The notes under the pieces are model-generated. The model worked only from the letters and a program-made list of their open reading frames with translations, did no database searches and was not told the origin of the DNA. A program made the position numbers and the translations under genes. Positions 17,395 through 28,762 of a stretch of 64,000 nucleotides of DNA are shown piece after piece. Source of the stretch: Eubacterium ruminantium (GTDB taxonomy: Bacteria; Bacillota; Clostridia; Lachnospirales; Lachnospiraceae); the NCBI RefSeq assembly GCF_900167085.1, contig NZ_FUXA01000009.1:1-64000 (forward strand), read 5' to 3'. Numbering within the stretch: the first letter of the stretch is position 1; each line of letters opens with the position of its first letter.

Positions 17395-17687
17395 CAAAAT
17401 CCCGTTCTACATATCCATAGAACGGGATTATTGCTGTTTAATAACCAATAAAAGAATCTTGGCACTTATTTATTCGCCCGGATCTTTGATGAATTCTGTG
17501 ATTATCTTAGCATTTGTATATACGACATAATCTCCGATACCACTGTTTGGATATCTGTGCTGATCTACATTTGATGCGTCATCATAAAGTTCAGCAAAAA
17601 GATTTATCTTATAATTTGCATAATCCGTAAATCCATCACCTGTTACCGGATAGAATGTAATTGATATCTTATAAACACCATCATCAA
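17395..17687. repeat. Direct repeat copy B: native 3' end of the giant surface gene
   Basis: This is the partner of 16085-16393. It is joined in frame to the full giant gene, so it is the original copy. Sequence identity between copies stops at about 17687, close to CATCATCAA. Confidence 0.9.
17396..17430 (-). terminator. Terminator of the giant surface gene
   Basis: AATCCCGTTCTA and its complement form a stem with an eight- to ten-base loop, followed by TTTTG on the minus strand, 40 bases after the stop codon. Confidence 0.8.
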
Positions 17688-20600
17688 TTGTCTCGCAATC
17701 TTCAGCCGGAAGATCAACATATATCTTATCCATATCGGAAGTGATATTTACAGTTTCACTCGCAGAACCTGAAGAAAATACAACATTTCCTGAGAGATAG
17801 TCATCTATATGAACATCTCTATATTCAACACCGGTTACAGTGCCTCCATTCTTGATATCATACTTCTGCTGAAGCGAGAATGAAAGTCTTATATGATCTG
17901 CATTTTCATGTCCACTTATAGAAGTAACGTTGTATGTAGCTGTAGTTTTAATCTCCATTCCTTCCGGTGTATCAGATTTCTTTCCGTTGATACCGAGTCT
18001 TGAATGGTTCTCACTACTTCTACCATCCTTATCATACTGATCGAGAAGGCCTGTTACTGAATAATATAAATGCGCTGTATCAACAGACTCTCTATAGTAG
18101 TAATGATAATCCTGAGGTGTAAATGCCTTCGCCATACTTGAATATGCAAGACTGTTAGCATCACCCTTATATGCAAGGTTTGATGTTGCTCCGACGTTAA
18201 CACCGACTGAAGTGTTTCCTGTACCAAGTGGGAATTCATTATCAATCTTATCGGCATCGAACTTCATCACAACCTCCGCATTAATAACAAGCGGTTTCGG
18301 TGTTGCCAGATTCTGATCCGCCAGCAGCTGAGTCATAACAGATGTACCTGATGTCTGAACATTTATAAATCCTTCATCACTATTCAGATTTATGTTGTAG
18401 CATTCAGGACTTTCATCATTCAAATCCGAATCAATACTATATCTGGCTTTTATCTTGTCATATTCTGCCGGATTCTGATCTTCATCTCTGTCAAGACCTA
18501 CGATATTCTTTAAAGTTGAACCATCATTATAATATCTTGTAAGAGAAAGGTTAAATGAATGATAAAGGTCTGCAGATACAAGATGGATCAAAGCTGCTCT
18601 GTTCTTAACTCTTATCTCTGTTCTCGCAGTTACCGTTAACTCTCTGTTATTTGAAGTAATCTGCTCATTTTCCGGTGATACGTTGAGCATATTTGTTGTA
18701 GTCTGCTCATAAAGGTCAGCCACGAACATTGTGAACTTCTTAGTCTTATTCACAAGATCCATATTCTTTACATGGGCTGAACTTGCTCCCACCTTATTTG
18801 GTTTCTCAAGAGTATCATCTACTGTTATCTCATACCAGTAAAGTTCGTTATTATAGACTCCTTCATTTAACGGAACATACATACTTAAATAGTAATCTTC
18901 TGTATAATCATGATTGAGTTCTATAAGAGTATTACCATTTCCCGCGGCAGCAAACAGATAATAAACCTTATCTCCGTTTTCATCATATGAATAAATATCA
19001 TAGTTTGAAGCTGTTCCGCCTGTATTGTAATTTCCTGTTCCGCTAACCGTTGTACATTTAAGTTCCGGAGCTATAGTATCAACAAAATCATTAACTGTGA
19101 AATTCGTATTGCCGTTCTTGAATTTATTGAAATCTATGATCCATCCGTTATTTGAACTTGCTCCGCCATCGGTTTTAACATATGTTTCGAATCCGCCTAC
19201 TCCATTGTTACCCGTCATACCGTCCATGTAAAATACTCTGTCTGAACCACCATTTGGATCTACAAGTACCATGTAGGTATTATCCGGAAGTCTGGCATTT
19301 GTATCACCATTAGCCGTATCAAATATTACAAACTTATCATGATTCCACTTAAGATTGTTGGTATTGATCAATCCGTTTATATCTTCTTTTGTGTACTTAA
19401 AACGAACATACTGTGTTATCCAGGTATTCAAACTGTCGAAATGCATCGTCTTTGAATTATCATTGATAACTGCATTATATTCTGAAGCCGTAACAGCTCC
19501 TGTATCCTTATTATACTGCGTTGAGTTTGTTTCACTGACGGCCGCTGCACTAAACTCTACCTCAATCTGCTTGATGGTATATACAGGAACATACAGATGA
19601 TAAGCAATCTTATCAGGATACATAGGATCCTTAAACTTAACATCTATAAGGGTAAATGTATTGCCTCTCTTAGAATCGGCATTTTCACCAACAAGGGAGA
19701 AAGTCCCTGCACTTGTATCATTTGATATAGATGGTAAAACTGTATTATCTACTGTAAATGCTCCCGAATTGAATCTACAAGTTTTTATATCCACATCAAA
19801 ATACTCATTTGTTGATGCATAATCAGTTGTAGTATTGGTTACAAGCTGAATATACCTATTGATAAGATTTGTTGTTTCAGTATTGTCATTATTGGCAATA
19901 ACTATTACCGCAAAGTCATCAACACCTGAAGGAGCAGAAGTTTTCTTCTCTGTATAATAAGTAGAAATTCTGTCACCATCATCATTTATACCGCGCTTCA
20001 GATAAGCATCCAACTTATCATTTCCCTTGATAATCGTGTCTTCAAATGTAGAATAATACTGCTGTGCTGTTCCTGAAGTACTCTTCTCAGAGTAAATCTT
20101 TGCAGCCATTGTATTTGCTGAAGTATAACCGCTGTATCCCGAAACAGTTCCATTATATAAAACTGCACCGTCTCCTGAAATGATCTCATCAGTTCCTATA
20201 TCAGACTGAGGATTAATATTTACATATGGATATTTTGGCATATCTACAACAGTACCCTTATTCAAATTCGAAACAGGTATCGTATCTGTACTACCACTGC
20301 CTGAATTATCAGAAATGTTATTGCAGGCACCTGTGTAATCGGCGAAAACGAAGGAAGCCTTAGAGAAGTTTGTTCTATTACCAACGTTTCTAGCAAAACC
20401 ATTTCCATAGATACCAACACCTGTGAACTGGATAGATGTTGTATTATCATTTGATGCAACATTTCCAATCCAAGCACCTATACTAGAACTATCACTTGTA
20501 ACATTATCCAGCTTAATGTTATAACCTAATATTTTATTATTACTACTAGCTGATTTTCTTACTACTTTACCTATAGCTCCACCAGAATAATTATCTCCGG

Positions 20601-23600
20601 TTCCTACAATGCAATTTTCAACCGAACTATCATGAATATAGCAAGTAATCGAACTGTTATTAGTATATGAACCTGAATAACCTATAAAGCCTCCTGTTGA
20701 AGCATTTGATGAATCAGATGTTATAATATAATTTGATACAATACTATCTTTGATATGGATATTAGGATTTCCATTTGTATAAACATTTCCACATCCAAGA
20801 AATCCACCTGCATAACCATCAGCTGCCATTTCATTTCCTTTTATTGTATTTTTTATATTTTCATTACCAAGCATCTGACAGTTATCCAATTCTATTCTAT
20901 AAGGTGCATAATTATTAATCCATTTTCCTCCATAAAAACCTCCAGCATAATGACCGTTGATATTGATTTCTTCGACAGTACAATTATGGAATTCGGCCAC
21001 ACATGTTTGTTGTCCTTCTTTATAGGGCTGCATAAGCCCAACGAGTCCTCCGGCATATCTGGTCAAATCAGAACCTATCGTAATACTCTTTCCCTCGGAT
21101 GGCATAACTTTCATGTCATATACTTTACATCCATTACCGGCAAATCCTACAAGGCCTCCTGCTGACACATAATATTCCTTACTATAGTCTGCAAAATCGA
21201 ACGCTTTGATTTTCACAGTTGAATAATCTTCAAGACTAGTATTACTATCTTCAGCAGATGTGCCATAGATAACAACACCACCTTCCAGAACCTTGCCTAC
21301 AAAACATCCCATTCCATTTCTCGCTTTAAATGAATCCGTATCTACTTTATGCGAAGCTGTCATTTCAATAGATATATCATTAGCACCGCACTCTACTATC
21401 TTAACCAAAACACTTTCACTGCTAGTTCCGGAATATGCCAGAAGTCCGCCGATAAACCCTGAACCTCTAACAGACAAGTTATTCATTAATATGTTGTCAA
21501 AGGTAATCCAATTTCCATTACCACTCCAACCACAAACACCGCCTGTACTAATCCATAGTGCCGAACTATCACCGGTATATATCTGTTCTTGATTTGATGT
21601 TAAATACTCATTCGAATAAATCTCCGTATTAACCGATCCTGACAACGTAAAATTATAAATTTTACTGTCTGAATTTTTGGTATTAACACGATCAAATAAA
21701 CCTATACCATTATTTTTATTTGTACCACCTGTAGCATTTCCGAAATAATTTATATTGTCGGCGCTGAAATTCTGTGTTGTACCAGAATGAAGTATATTTA
21801 AATAATTATCTATTTTAAACTTATTTAAATAAATATCCTGATCAATCGTACAATCATTCCCATCAAATATATCGAGTTTTATCCCGAACTTTGCTGTGTT
21901 ATCTACAGCCTCATCATAAATTCCAATGCTTCCTATTCCTCGATAACTATCAGGTAACTGATATGTTCCATTTCCAGTCAAATTAATATCATAATATCCC
22001 GCTGTACTGGTTACACATCGTGCTGGATAACTTAAACCTGTTGTTGTGGTGTTCGTTGTGGTTATAGTCGTGGTAGTAATAGAAGTGGGTGGAATATAAA
22101 CGTAAAGTGTCAGCGCAGTATCATTACTATCTGATAATTGACCTGTAATATGAGTTGAATTTCTTAAGCCTATATACCTTCTTTCTTCTTCAGAAATGTT
22201 TCCTATTATATTCCATTTACCCGATGAAAGCTTTGTAACATCAAAGTAATATGGTGTGGGACTTACAATAAGCTTTCTTTTTTCATTAGAGCTACCAGTT
22301 TGTTTAAATGCAAGATATTTTGTTCCGCTGCTTTCAAAAGAAATAATATACTTACCGGCATTTTCACCACTATTCTGCCTAGTAAACAATAACTTTGTCG
22401 CACTACTGATACTTGCCGTAGCTTCTAATCCAACGTCAACTACTTTATTTACATTCAAATATTTACCGCCGGAATAAATATATATTTCTTTTCCATCAGG
22501 ATCATCACCATTGAATACATCCGTTCTCCCTTCAGCTGATGCCTCTTCAACCTCTGTTGAAGTTGTTGTAGATGTTGTTGTACCATATTCTCCTTCTGTA
22601 TAATGCCTGATAATATACGGTAAAGCAGAATTTGCTGCTGTGTCACCATTTATATAAGAGTTATAATCATCACTTGATTCTCCAGATGTTCCAACATCAT
22701 TGTATGAAGCATTGTGACTCATACCATAAACCAAATCATCATATGTACCATATGAAAGTGAATTTGTGTAATCACAAAGTGCTCCATTATTAACGATATT
22801 TCTGGTTTTATAAATTGTTACATTACCTTCATCATCTGTTTCACGGCCTGTTTCTGTCATTACATCAGTTTGTGACCCTGCCCCTGAACTTTTTATAGCC
22901 TTTGCTGTTCCGGCTGTAGACTGTGTAATCAACGATAATATAAATAGTGCCTGTGCATTAGGAACATCGATATTACCATCTGTAGATGCATTTGAAGGAA
23001 CACTCGTTACATCCAGCTTATCTGTTTCAGTCTTATCAATATCCGCTATTGAATAATGCTTTTTACCATTTTTAAGAGTATGTACTACTCCTGATCTGGT
23101 AGTACCTGCACCATTATTGGCATCATCATGATATGTATTATCTTCAGTTACTGAAAACCGGTCAGTTTCATTTACTGCATATCCATTGATGACACGACCT
23201 ACTATAGGATTGACATAGATAGCCGCCCAAGCTTCCTTGTTACCATTATTAGCAAGATTGTAGTTTTCTCCAATGGCATTTACTCTTAAACCGGTTGCAG
23301 ATATAGTAGTTTTTTCTGCATCCATATTTTTAAATATAAGTCCACCGAATACTATTACACCAACATATCCACCTACAGGAACTATAGTACCGTTTGTTCC
23401 TTTAAGTGTTATAGCTGTATTGGAAAAAGTTATATATGAATTATCAATGATGGTATCTCCACCCATCAATTCACCAATAATTCCTCCATAGAACTTACAT
23501 GTATTTGTAGATTCATACTCATATCCAAAATATGCCTTATCATATGCCGCATTTTGCTGCTCAAGAGAAATTCCACTCGAAAAGTTAACATTAATATTTA

Positions 23601-26600
23601 CATTTTTAATTACACATCCATTTGATACATTTATAAATGGATTGCTACTTTTATTTGTTATTGTATATAGTGGTGCGCCTTCAGAATCGGTATCACCTAC
23701 GATTACTCCTCTAAATGCTGTATTGGCTGAAGGACCACCAAGTCCCGGAAATGTACTGTCAAGTACGATATTCTTATTTATCTTATAATATGCATTTGCA
23801 AGATAGTATTTAACATTATCTTCTTGCCAAGCACTGCCATTTTCAGAAGTAAAATCCGTACCTACTTCTGCAGTGTACTCAGCATGATAACCGTCCCCTT
23901 CTTTATCAGTACACCAACGATTTCCTGTGGTATTTGCAGCTATTCCATTAAATGCTGATGAATCTTTTGGTAATGTAATACTACCCAAATTAAGAATCGG
24001 ACTATTACCACTCTTTAAAAAGTTAGCTATCGCAACAAGCTGATCCGCACTTTCAATGATATATGGATCATTATATGTTCCACATCCTTTTGACTCTATC
24101 TCAAGAAGGTAGTTAACTTTTAACTCTCTATAATATTTTCCCGAATGATCTGCATCCGGATTAAATGGCTGATAAACATATGGAAGGAATACCGATTTAG
24201 AGAAATCATATTCCTGATCAACAGTTCCTACATCAGGACGAGTATAGCTCTTATTAGTTCCTGAGTACTTGCTTTGACGAGACTTACTTCCTTCTGAATC
24301 CCAGTTTTCTACTGTGTGAGAAATCTCCATACCATATGTAACATCTCTTTTAACTGTTGATCCTTCTGTTCCCCAGTCATCATCATGTGTGAAATTATAC
24401 GACATCTCCGCATTCTGATCTGTATTGATTGAGTAGAACAGTGTAGCATGCGAGAATAACGATCTGGATGTACCATAAGTATCAGTTAATGATGAATTAA
24501 GTTCTGTTTTATTGGCTGTATCAGGAACAGTTGCTTTTCTACCATCAAGTTTTATATTCGTAAGGTTGAATGAAAAACCTCTACCATCTGCACTACCTAT
24601 AAGGCTTCGCGCTATAGGAAGTGTTACTGAAGAATATCCGCTTGCACCCAATCCGCTGATATCTACGGATACTGTTGGAACCTGATCGTCCGGTCTTGAT
24701 ATGGAATTAACAAGAAGATAACCATTACTAAATGCAGTATCACCTGTTGTTTTAGGTACAAGTTCATTCAGAGTAAATTTTCCCGAAATATTCAAGTTTC
24801 CTCTCATAGTGCCACTTATCAGTGACGCTTTATAACTATCAACTTCAAGGAAAGAACCACTCAATGAAGAGGTTCCTGAAACATTTATAGTTTTACCTGC
24901 CGGAAGATCGATGAACAGTCCTGAATGCATCAAATAATGCTGATTCTTATCAGTACTTGTAGCACCCGGATCACGAATATAATTATCAGATACTACTGAA
25001 TTAGTAAATGTATTCTCAGCTGTTGTATATAATCCGTCATAATCAAATGTTACATTCAGATCTTTGAGTGTATAACTATCCGCTACAGCTATAGGATAAT
25101 ATGAAAGACCTGTCAGATCTGCATTTCCTGTAACATTACTATCTGCCATGCCCGAATCAGTTATTGTATCACTGATACTTGAGTGAACATACTTTTTAGC
25201 ACTCCATAATACAAGCTTCTGACCTGCATTTGAAGTACTCATTTTGTCGATATTATAGTAATATCTCGAATTAGGATTTGCATATTTTGAAGATGTGAGC
25301 GCTGCCGATGATGTAGTACCGAGCTTATTCTGATATGTACCTGTAGTTGTAATCTTAGCTTCAGATACACTTCTTGAACTATTCATATTGATAGAAATGA
25401 GTCCCGCATTACCTTTAATAACATCAGTTGCCGAATACGCTGCTATCTCATCATATACTCCCAAAGTTCCCGGAAGACTAATGCCACTTCCATTAAGCAC
25501 ATATCCCTTATTAAGAACATCGAGATAAAGTGCTCCATCAACATTATCACTTTCCAACGAATACATCTTATTTACAAGTATGCCAAGTGATGTACTTCCA
25601 CCACCTGTAAGTGTAAGTCCATCAACATTAACCGAATCAACTATCCATCTACCTGTTCCTGCATATGCGAATATACCAACTTCAGGAGCTGAATAATCAA
25701 GATTTGCATTTGTTACAGTTACTCCCTTAACATTAACATCACAAATATTCCAAGAATATCCAAATAAACCACCTACGCTCTGTGTCGATGGATTACTTAA
25801 CCTCAGTGGATTATCTGATTTTCCGAAAGTTGTATGATCAACTATTATTTTTTTATCGCTATATTTTCCTACCTTATCAACATAAGATATAAGTCCACCT
25901 ATGCGGACTGCAGTATCAGATCCAACTCCTACTGCAGGAACACTATCCATGGTTACTGTCAATGAGTCAGAAGAACCTTCTGCAAATTTGATATTAATCT
26001 TTTTAGAATTAACACCGGCTATTGCTCCGGCACACATGAATCTGTCCTTAAGCTTTCCGCTAAGATTAAATGTAGTATCAATAACAGTTGTGCCTTTTAT
26101 ATCAACTGTTCCGTTATCTTCTTCCTTATCTGTATAACCGATAAGGCCACCAAGGTACTTTGCCCATCCGGCTGTTGCACCCGTTGTATTTCTATTTTCA
26201 TAATAATTTACAATCTGAGAAGCTGTAATATTCTCTAACGTTGTATTACCATGAGAACGTGCAGCCACACCACCGTAGCTCATTCCATTTGGTCCTGCGT
26301 TATGTATATATACATTTCCACCGATTGTAAGATTCTGAACTTTTCCGGTGCCTGTTGTTCCATTTCCGATAACTGAGAAAAGACCATTATACTGATGGCG
26401 ATATATCTGACCAACGCCTTCCGATGATACGGAAACTGCATTTCCCTGATAATCCTTACCATAAGCTTCGCCGGTAGCAAATGTTATTGTATGATTGCCA
26501 CCATTAAATGTTCCTGTATAAACTCCGACACTTCCTGTATCACTTATTGATATAGAAGGAGAGCCATCTCTCATAAATCCATTTATACCTGTTCCTGCAA

Positions 26601-28713
26601 GAGAAATGTCACTGTCGATGGAAAGATTTCCTGCAAGAAGGGTATCACGTGCTGAACCACCGTTGAATGTGATAATATCACTGCTTGAACCATTATTAAG
26701 CATTATATTAAGTGCTGTCTTTGTGAATTCAACAGTGTTACTCATATTACTTGGGACAGCCGCTGCCAAAGTTACCGTATGTGCAGCCGGATTAAATGTC
26801 ACGATACCGGCTGTTTCGATATTCATATCATCTGAGCCGTCACTTACAATTCTTACAACTTCGCCCCATGTACCAAGATCATCAGCAACTGAGCCGTTTG
26901 AACGGATGTATTTCCATCCAACAGTCTTTCCGGCGCCTTCATCTTCAAATGAAGCCGGATCAGAATCTTCACCATTTCCGAGTGCATATACAAGGACGTT
27001 ATCATTTTCTCCTACAAGCTGACCATAACAGCTTTCAATCTTCGCCGTATTGTCACTTGTTGAATATGTGCCATATGTCGCAGCTGAAGATAAATCTGTT
27101 GTTCCACTTATTCTAAGGACGCCATTTTTAAATGAACCTACAACTCCGCCTCCTCGGAATTTCTCACTTCCCGTTCTGAGTTTATAATCTCCGAGGTCTA
27201 CAAATACATCGCATTCTTCGGAAGTTCTTCCTATAACTCCTCCAAAGTAAGCTCCTTTTGTATCTCTTCTTCCGGTTCCTTTAGCTGTAACGTCAATCGT
27301 ATCAACTTTAATATAAGCATCATTCTCAACTATTCCTATAACACCACCGTATGACATGAAGGATAAAGCTGATTCCGACTTAAATTCAAGATCAGAAAGA
27401 ACCAGACTGTCACTTAACTTTCCTGTAATATACTTTCCTATAAGTCCGCCATAATGTCCTATTTTATCATATGTATTATTATTTCCTGATTTATGATTAT
27501 CAGAAGTATTTGTGCCTGTAAATGTTACAGTGAAGTCTGATTCATTACTGTCATTTTCAAACACACCAAAAAGTCCACCGGCATAGGTTCCTACGGCTGT
27601 TGCTTTTACTCCATTAAAATATGTTGAGATATCGAAAGATTCTGTAAGATTCTTATTCAGATAATGACCAAAAAGTCCGCCTGCTCCATTACCAACTATA
27701 GTTCCATCTATGGCGACATTTGCAGGGAAAGAAAGTGAAATGTCAGAATTCACATCACCCGCTATACCGCCGGCATAACCATTACTTGCATTTACCGAAG
27801 GAGCATATCCTGAAGGAATAGAATTAACTGTAAGGCTGGCAGTATCTTCCATACTTCCAACAAATCCGCCTGCATTTGCATTTGTAGATGTGATAGAAAC
27901 ATTAGCAGTTCCGGAATAAGTAACAGTAAGCTGTGAATCCTTCTTCATTCTACCGCAGATAGCTCCAACATTCTTATTATATCCTTCAGAATTCGAAATC
28001 ATGGCAGCTGAAGATTTATTATCGAAATTAACTTCTACTACTGCACCTTCATCGATGGTTCCGATGAGACCTGAATATGTATATTCTGAAGAAGAAGCTT
28101 CCACATTCCAAGGGTAGCTGTTTCCATTTCCGTGAAGTACATGATCCGCAAAAAGAGGCGAACTCTTTCCGTCTTCTACAGAACCATTTCTTGTAAGCTG
28201 TAAAACAATATCCGTATTCTTATTGTTATTACCATAGAGGATAACGTGATCATATACATAGCCAAAAAATGCTCTCTTAAGAGTAAATGGCTGTGTAGCA
28301 TTTCCAGCAAACTGCACTGTACCTGAGAATGGATAATCCTTACTTCCAAGTCCTACAAAGTTATCTCCGAGAGTTCTGTTAGTCGGATCGTTTGTAAGAG
28401 ACATGATAACGTCATCATTCTGGTGTACACTTGCGAATGAAGTGTCGCTCTTATAAAGGTAACAGTAATCTACGATTGACTGGATTGACGGAAGATAAAC
28501 TGTGCCCGGTGTAAATGAAGTAGTTGTCGGAGTATAAGTCGGAAGTGTCTCATTATCAACTTCTTCCTCTGCCGCACGCACAACAAGACCGGCAGATTTA
28601 TCCTCCAGTAAAGGAAATCCGCTTCCAAATAAAACATTTAAGATTAAACCAAATGTCATAAAAAAGCTAAATGCTCTTTTCAGTTTTCTTCTTGGTCTTC
28701 TACCTGACTTCAT
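17470..28713 (-). CDS. Giant secreted beta-helix protein with GLUG-like repeats
   Basis: This 3747-residue protein starts with a basic stretch, a hydrophobic core and a likely Sec cleavage near VRAA|EEE. Most of the first ~2,500 residues carry at least twenty GLUG-like elements of the form aGG(L/F/I/V)(V/I/F)G, such as AGGLFGHYLN, YGGLIGKYIT and AGGLVGFAGN. They suggest a long right-handed beta-helix. Around the middle, two Thr-rich linkers bracket a ricin-like beta-trefoil candidate (IYSGGKYLNVNKVVDVG...YIGLRNSTHITG). The last ~900 residues lack GLUG elements and look like beta-sandwich domains. No LPXTG or membrane anchor is present at the C-terminus. The start is the ATG at 28713 after GGTGATAT. 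It is the last gene of a unit of SipW-type exported proteins, and is probably a surface fibre, adhesin or matrix protein. Confidence 0.88.
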   Translation of the reverse strand: MKSGRRPRRKLKRAFSFFMTFGLILNVLFGSGFPLLEDKSAGLVVRAAEEEVDNETLPTYTPTTTSFTPGTVYLPSIQSIVDYCYLYKSDTSFASVHQNDDVIMSLTNDPTNRTLGDNFVGLGSKDYPFSGTVQFAGNATQPFTLKRAFFGYVYDHVILYGNNNKNTDIVLQLTRNGSVEDGKSSPLFADHVLHGNGNSYPWNVEASSSEYTYSGLIGTIDEGAVVEVNFDNKSSAAMISNSEGYNKNVGAICGRMKKDSQLTVTYSGTANVSITSTNANAGGFVGSMEDTASLTVNSIPSGYAPSVNASNGYAGGIAGDVNSDISLSFPANVAIDGTIVGNGAGGLFGHYLNKNLTESFDISTYFNGVKATAVGTYAGGLFGVFENDSNESDFTVTFTGTNTSDNHKSGNNNTYDKIGHYGGLIGKYITGKLSDSLVLSDLEFKSESALSFMSYGGVIGIVENDAYIKVDTIDVTAKGTGRRDTKGAYFGGVIGRTSEECDVFVDLGDYKLRTGSEKFRGGGVVGSFKNGVLRISGTTDLSSAATYGTYSTSDNTAKIESCYGQLVGENDNVLVYALGNGEDSDPASFEDEGAGKTVGWKYIRSNGSVADDLGTWGEVVRIVSDGSDDMNIETAGIVTFNPAAHTVTLAAAVPSNMSNTVEFTKTALNIMLNNGSSSDIITFNGGSARDTLLAGNLSIDSDISLAGTGINGFMRDGSPSISISDTGSVGVYTGTFNGGNHTITFATGEAYGKDYQGNAVSVSSEGVGQIYRHQYNGLFSVIGNGTTGTGKVQNLTIGGNVYIHNAGPNGMSYGGVAARSHGNTTLENITASQIVNYYENRNTTGATAGWAKYLGGLIGYTDKEEDNGTVDIKGTTVIDTTFNLSGKLKDRFMCAGAIAGVNSKKINIKFAEGSSDSLTVTMDSVPAVGVGSDTAVRIGGLISYVDKVGKYSDKKIIVDHTTFGKSDNPLRLSNPSTQSVGGLFGYSWNICDVNVKGVTVTNANLDYSAPEVGIFAYAGTGRWIVDSVNVDGLTLTGGGSTSLGILVNKMYSLESDNVDGALYLDVLNKGYVLNGSGISLPGTLGVYDEIAAYSATDVIKGNAGLISINMNSSRSVSEAKITTTGTYQNKLGTTSSAALTSSKYANPNSRYYYNIDKMSTSNAGQKLVLWSAKKYVHSSISDTITDSGMADSNVTGNADLTGLSYYPIAVADSYTLKDLNVTFDYDGLYTTAENTFTNSVVSDNYIRDPGATSTDKNQHYLMHSGLFIDLPAGKTINVSGTSSLSGSFLEVDSYKASLISGTMRGNLNISGKFTLNELVPKTTGDTAFSNGYLLVNSISRPDDQVPTVSVDISGLGASGYSSVTLPIARSLIGSADGRGFSFNLTNIKLDGRKATVPDTANKTELNSSLTDTYGTSRSLFSHATLFYSINTDQNAEMSYNFTHDDDWGTEGSTVKRDVTYGMEISHTVENWDSEGSKSRQSKYSGTNKSYTRPDVGTVDQEYDFSKSVFLPYVYQPFNPDADHSGKYYRELKVNYLLEIESKGCGTYNDPYIIESADQLVAIANFLKSGNSPILNLGSITLPKDSSAFNGIAANTTGNRWCTDKEGDGYHAEYTAEVGTDFTSENGSAWQEDNVKYYLANAYYKINKNIVLDSTFPGLGGPSANTAFRGVIVGDTDSEGAPLYTITNKSSNPFINVSNGCVIKNVNINVNFSSGISLEQQNAAYDKAYFGYEYESTNTCKFYGGIIGELMGGDTIIDNSYITFSNTAITLKGTNGTIVPVGGYVGVIVFGGLIFKNMDAEKTTISATGLRVNAIGENYNLANNGNKEAWAAIYVNPIVGRVINGYAVNETDRFSVTEDNTYHDDANNGAGTTRSGVVHTLKNGKKHYSIADIDKTETDKLDVTSVPSNASTDGNIDVPNAQALFILSLITQSTAGTAKAIKSSGAGSQTDVMTETGRETDDEGNVTIYKTRNIVNNGALCDYTNSLSYGTYDDLVYGMSHNASYNDVGTSGESSDDYNSYINGDTAANSALPYIIRHYTEGEYGTTTSTTTSTEVEEASAEGRTDVFNGDDPDGKEIYIYSGGKYLNVNKVVDVGLEATASISSATKLLFTRQNSGENAGKYIISFESSGTKYLAFKQTGSSNEKRKLIVSPTPYYFDVTKLSSGKWNIIGNISEEERRYIGLRNSTHITGQLSDSNDTALTLYVYIPPTSITTTTITTTNTTTTGLSYPARCVTSTAGYYDINLTGNGTYQLPDSYRGIGSIGIYDEAVDNTAKFGIKLDIFDGNDCTIDQDIYLNKFKIDNYLNILHSGTTQNFSADNINYFGNATGGTNKNNGIGLFDRVNTKNSDSKIYNFTLSGSVNTEIYSNEYLTSNQEQIYTGDSSALWISTGGVCGWSGNGNWITFDNILMNNLSVRGSGFIGGLLAYSGTSSESVLVKIVECGANDISIEMTASHKVDTDSFKARNGMGCFVGKVLEGGVVIYGTSAEDSNTSLEDYSTVKIKAFDFADYSKEYYVSAGGLVGFAGNGCKVYDMKVMPSEGKSITIGSDLTRYAGGLVGLMQPYKEGQQTCVAEFHNCTVEEININGHYAGGFYGGKWINNYAPYRIELDNCQMLGNENIKNTIKGNEMAADGYAGGFLGCGNVYTNGNPNIHIKDSIVSNYIITSDSSNASTGGFIGYSGSYTNNSSITCYIHDSSVENCIVGTGDNYSGGAIGKVVRKSASSNNKILGYNIKLDNVTSDSSSIGAWIGNVASNDNTTSIQFTGVGIYGNGFARNVGNRTNFSKASFVFADYTGACNNISDNSGSGSTDTIPVSNLNKGTVVDMPKYPYVNINPQSDIGTDEIISGDGAVLYNGTVSGYSGYTSANTMAAKIYSEKSTSGTAQQYYSTFEDTIIKGNDKLDAYLKRGINDDGDRISTYYTEKKTSAPSGVDDFAVIVIANNDNTETTNLINRYIQLVTNTTTDYASTNEYFDVDIKTCRFNSGAFTVDNTVLPSISNDTSAGTFSLVGENADSKRGNTFTLIDVKFKDPMYPDKIAYHLYVPVYTIKQIEVEFSAAAVSETNSTQYNKDTGAVTASEYNAVINDNSKTMHFDSLNTWITQYVRFKYTKEDINGLINTNNLKWNHDKFVIFDTANGDTNARLPDNTYMVLVDPNGGSDRVFYMDGMTGNNGVGGFETYVKTDGGASSNNGWIIDFNKFKNGNTNFTVNDFVDTIAPELKCTTVSGTGNYNTGGTASNYDIYSYDENGDKVYYLFAAAGNGNTLIELNHDYTEDYYLSMYVPLNEGVYNNELYWYEITVDDTLEKPNKVGASSAHVKNMDLVNKTKKFTMFVADLYEQTTTNMLNVSPENEQITSNNRELTVTARTEIRVKNRAALIHLVSADLYHSFNLSLTRYYNDGSTLKNIVGLDRDEDQNPAEYDKIKARYSIDSDLNDESPECYNINLNSDEGFINVQTSGTSVMTQLLADQNLATPKPLVINAEVVMKFDADKIDNEFPLGTGNTSVGVNVGATSNLAYKGDANSLAYSSMAKAFTPQDYHYYYRESVDTAHLYYSVTGLLDQYDKDGRSSENHSRLGINGKKSDTPEGMEIKTTATYNVTSISGHENADHIRLSFSLQQKYDIKNGGTVTGVEYRDVHIDDYLSGNVVFSSGSASETVNITSDMDKIYVDLPAEDCETIDDGVYKISITFYPVTGDGFTDYANYKINLFAELYDDASNVDQHRYPNSGIGDYVVYTNAKIITEFIKDPGE

Positions 28714-28762
28714 ATATATCACCACGCTTTTTTCATAATTCTCTAATTCTCTCTATAACTTA

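Noticed and set aside
22020-22590. ACA/GTT-rich tracts suspected to be noncoding repeats
   Set aside because: They are in frame and encode the two Thr-rich linkers of the giant protein.
26606-27116. Plus-strand open frames opposite the giant gene
   Set aside because: They are low-complexity mirror frames of Thr/Ser/Gly-rich coding DNA and show no start signals.
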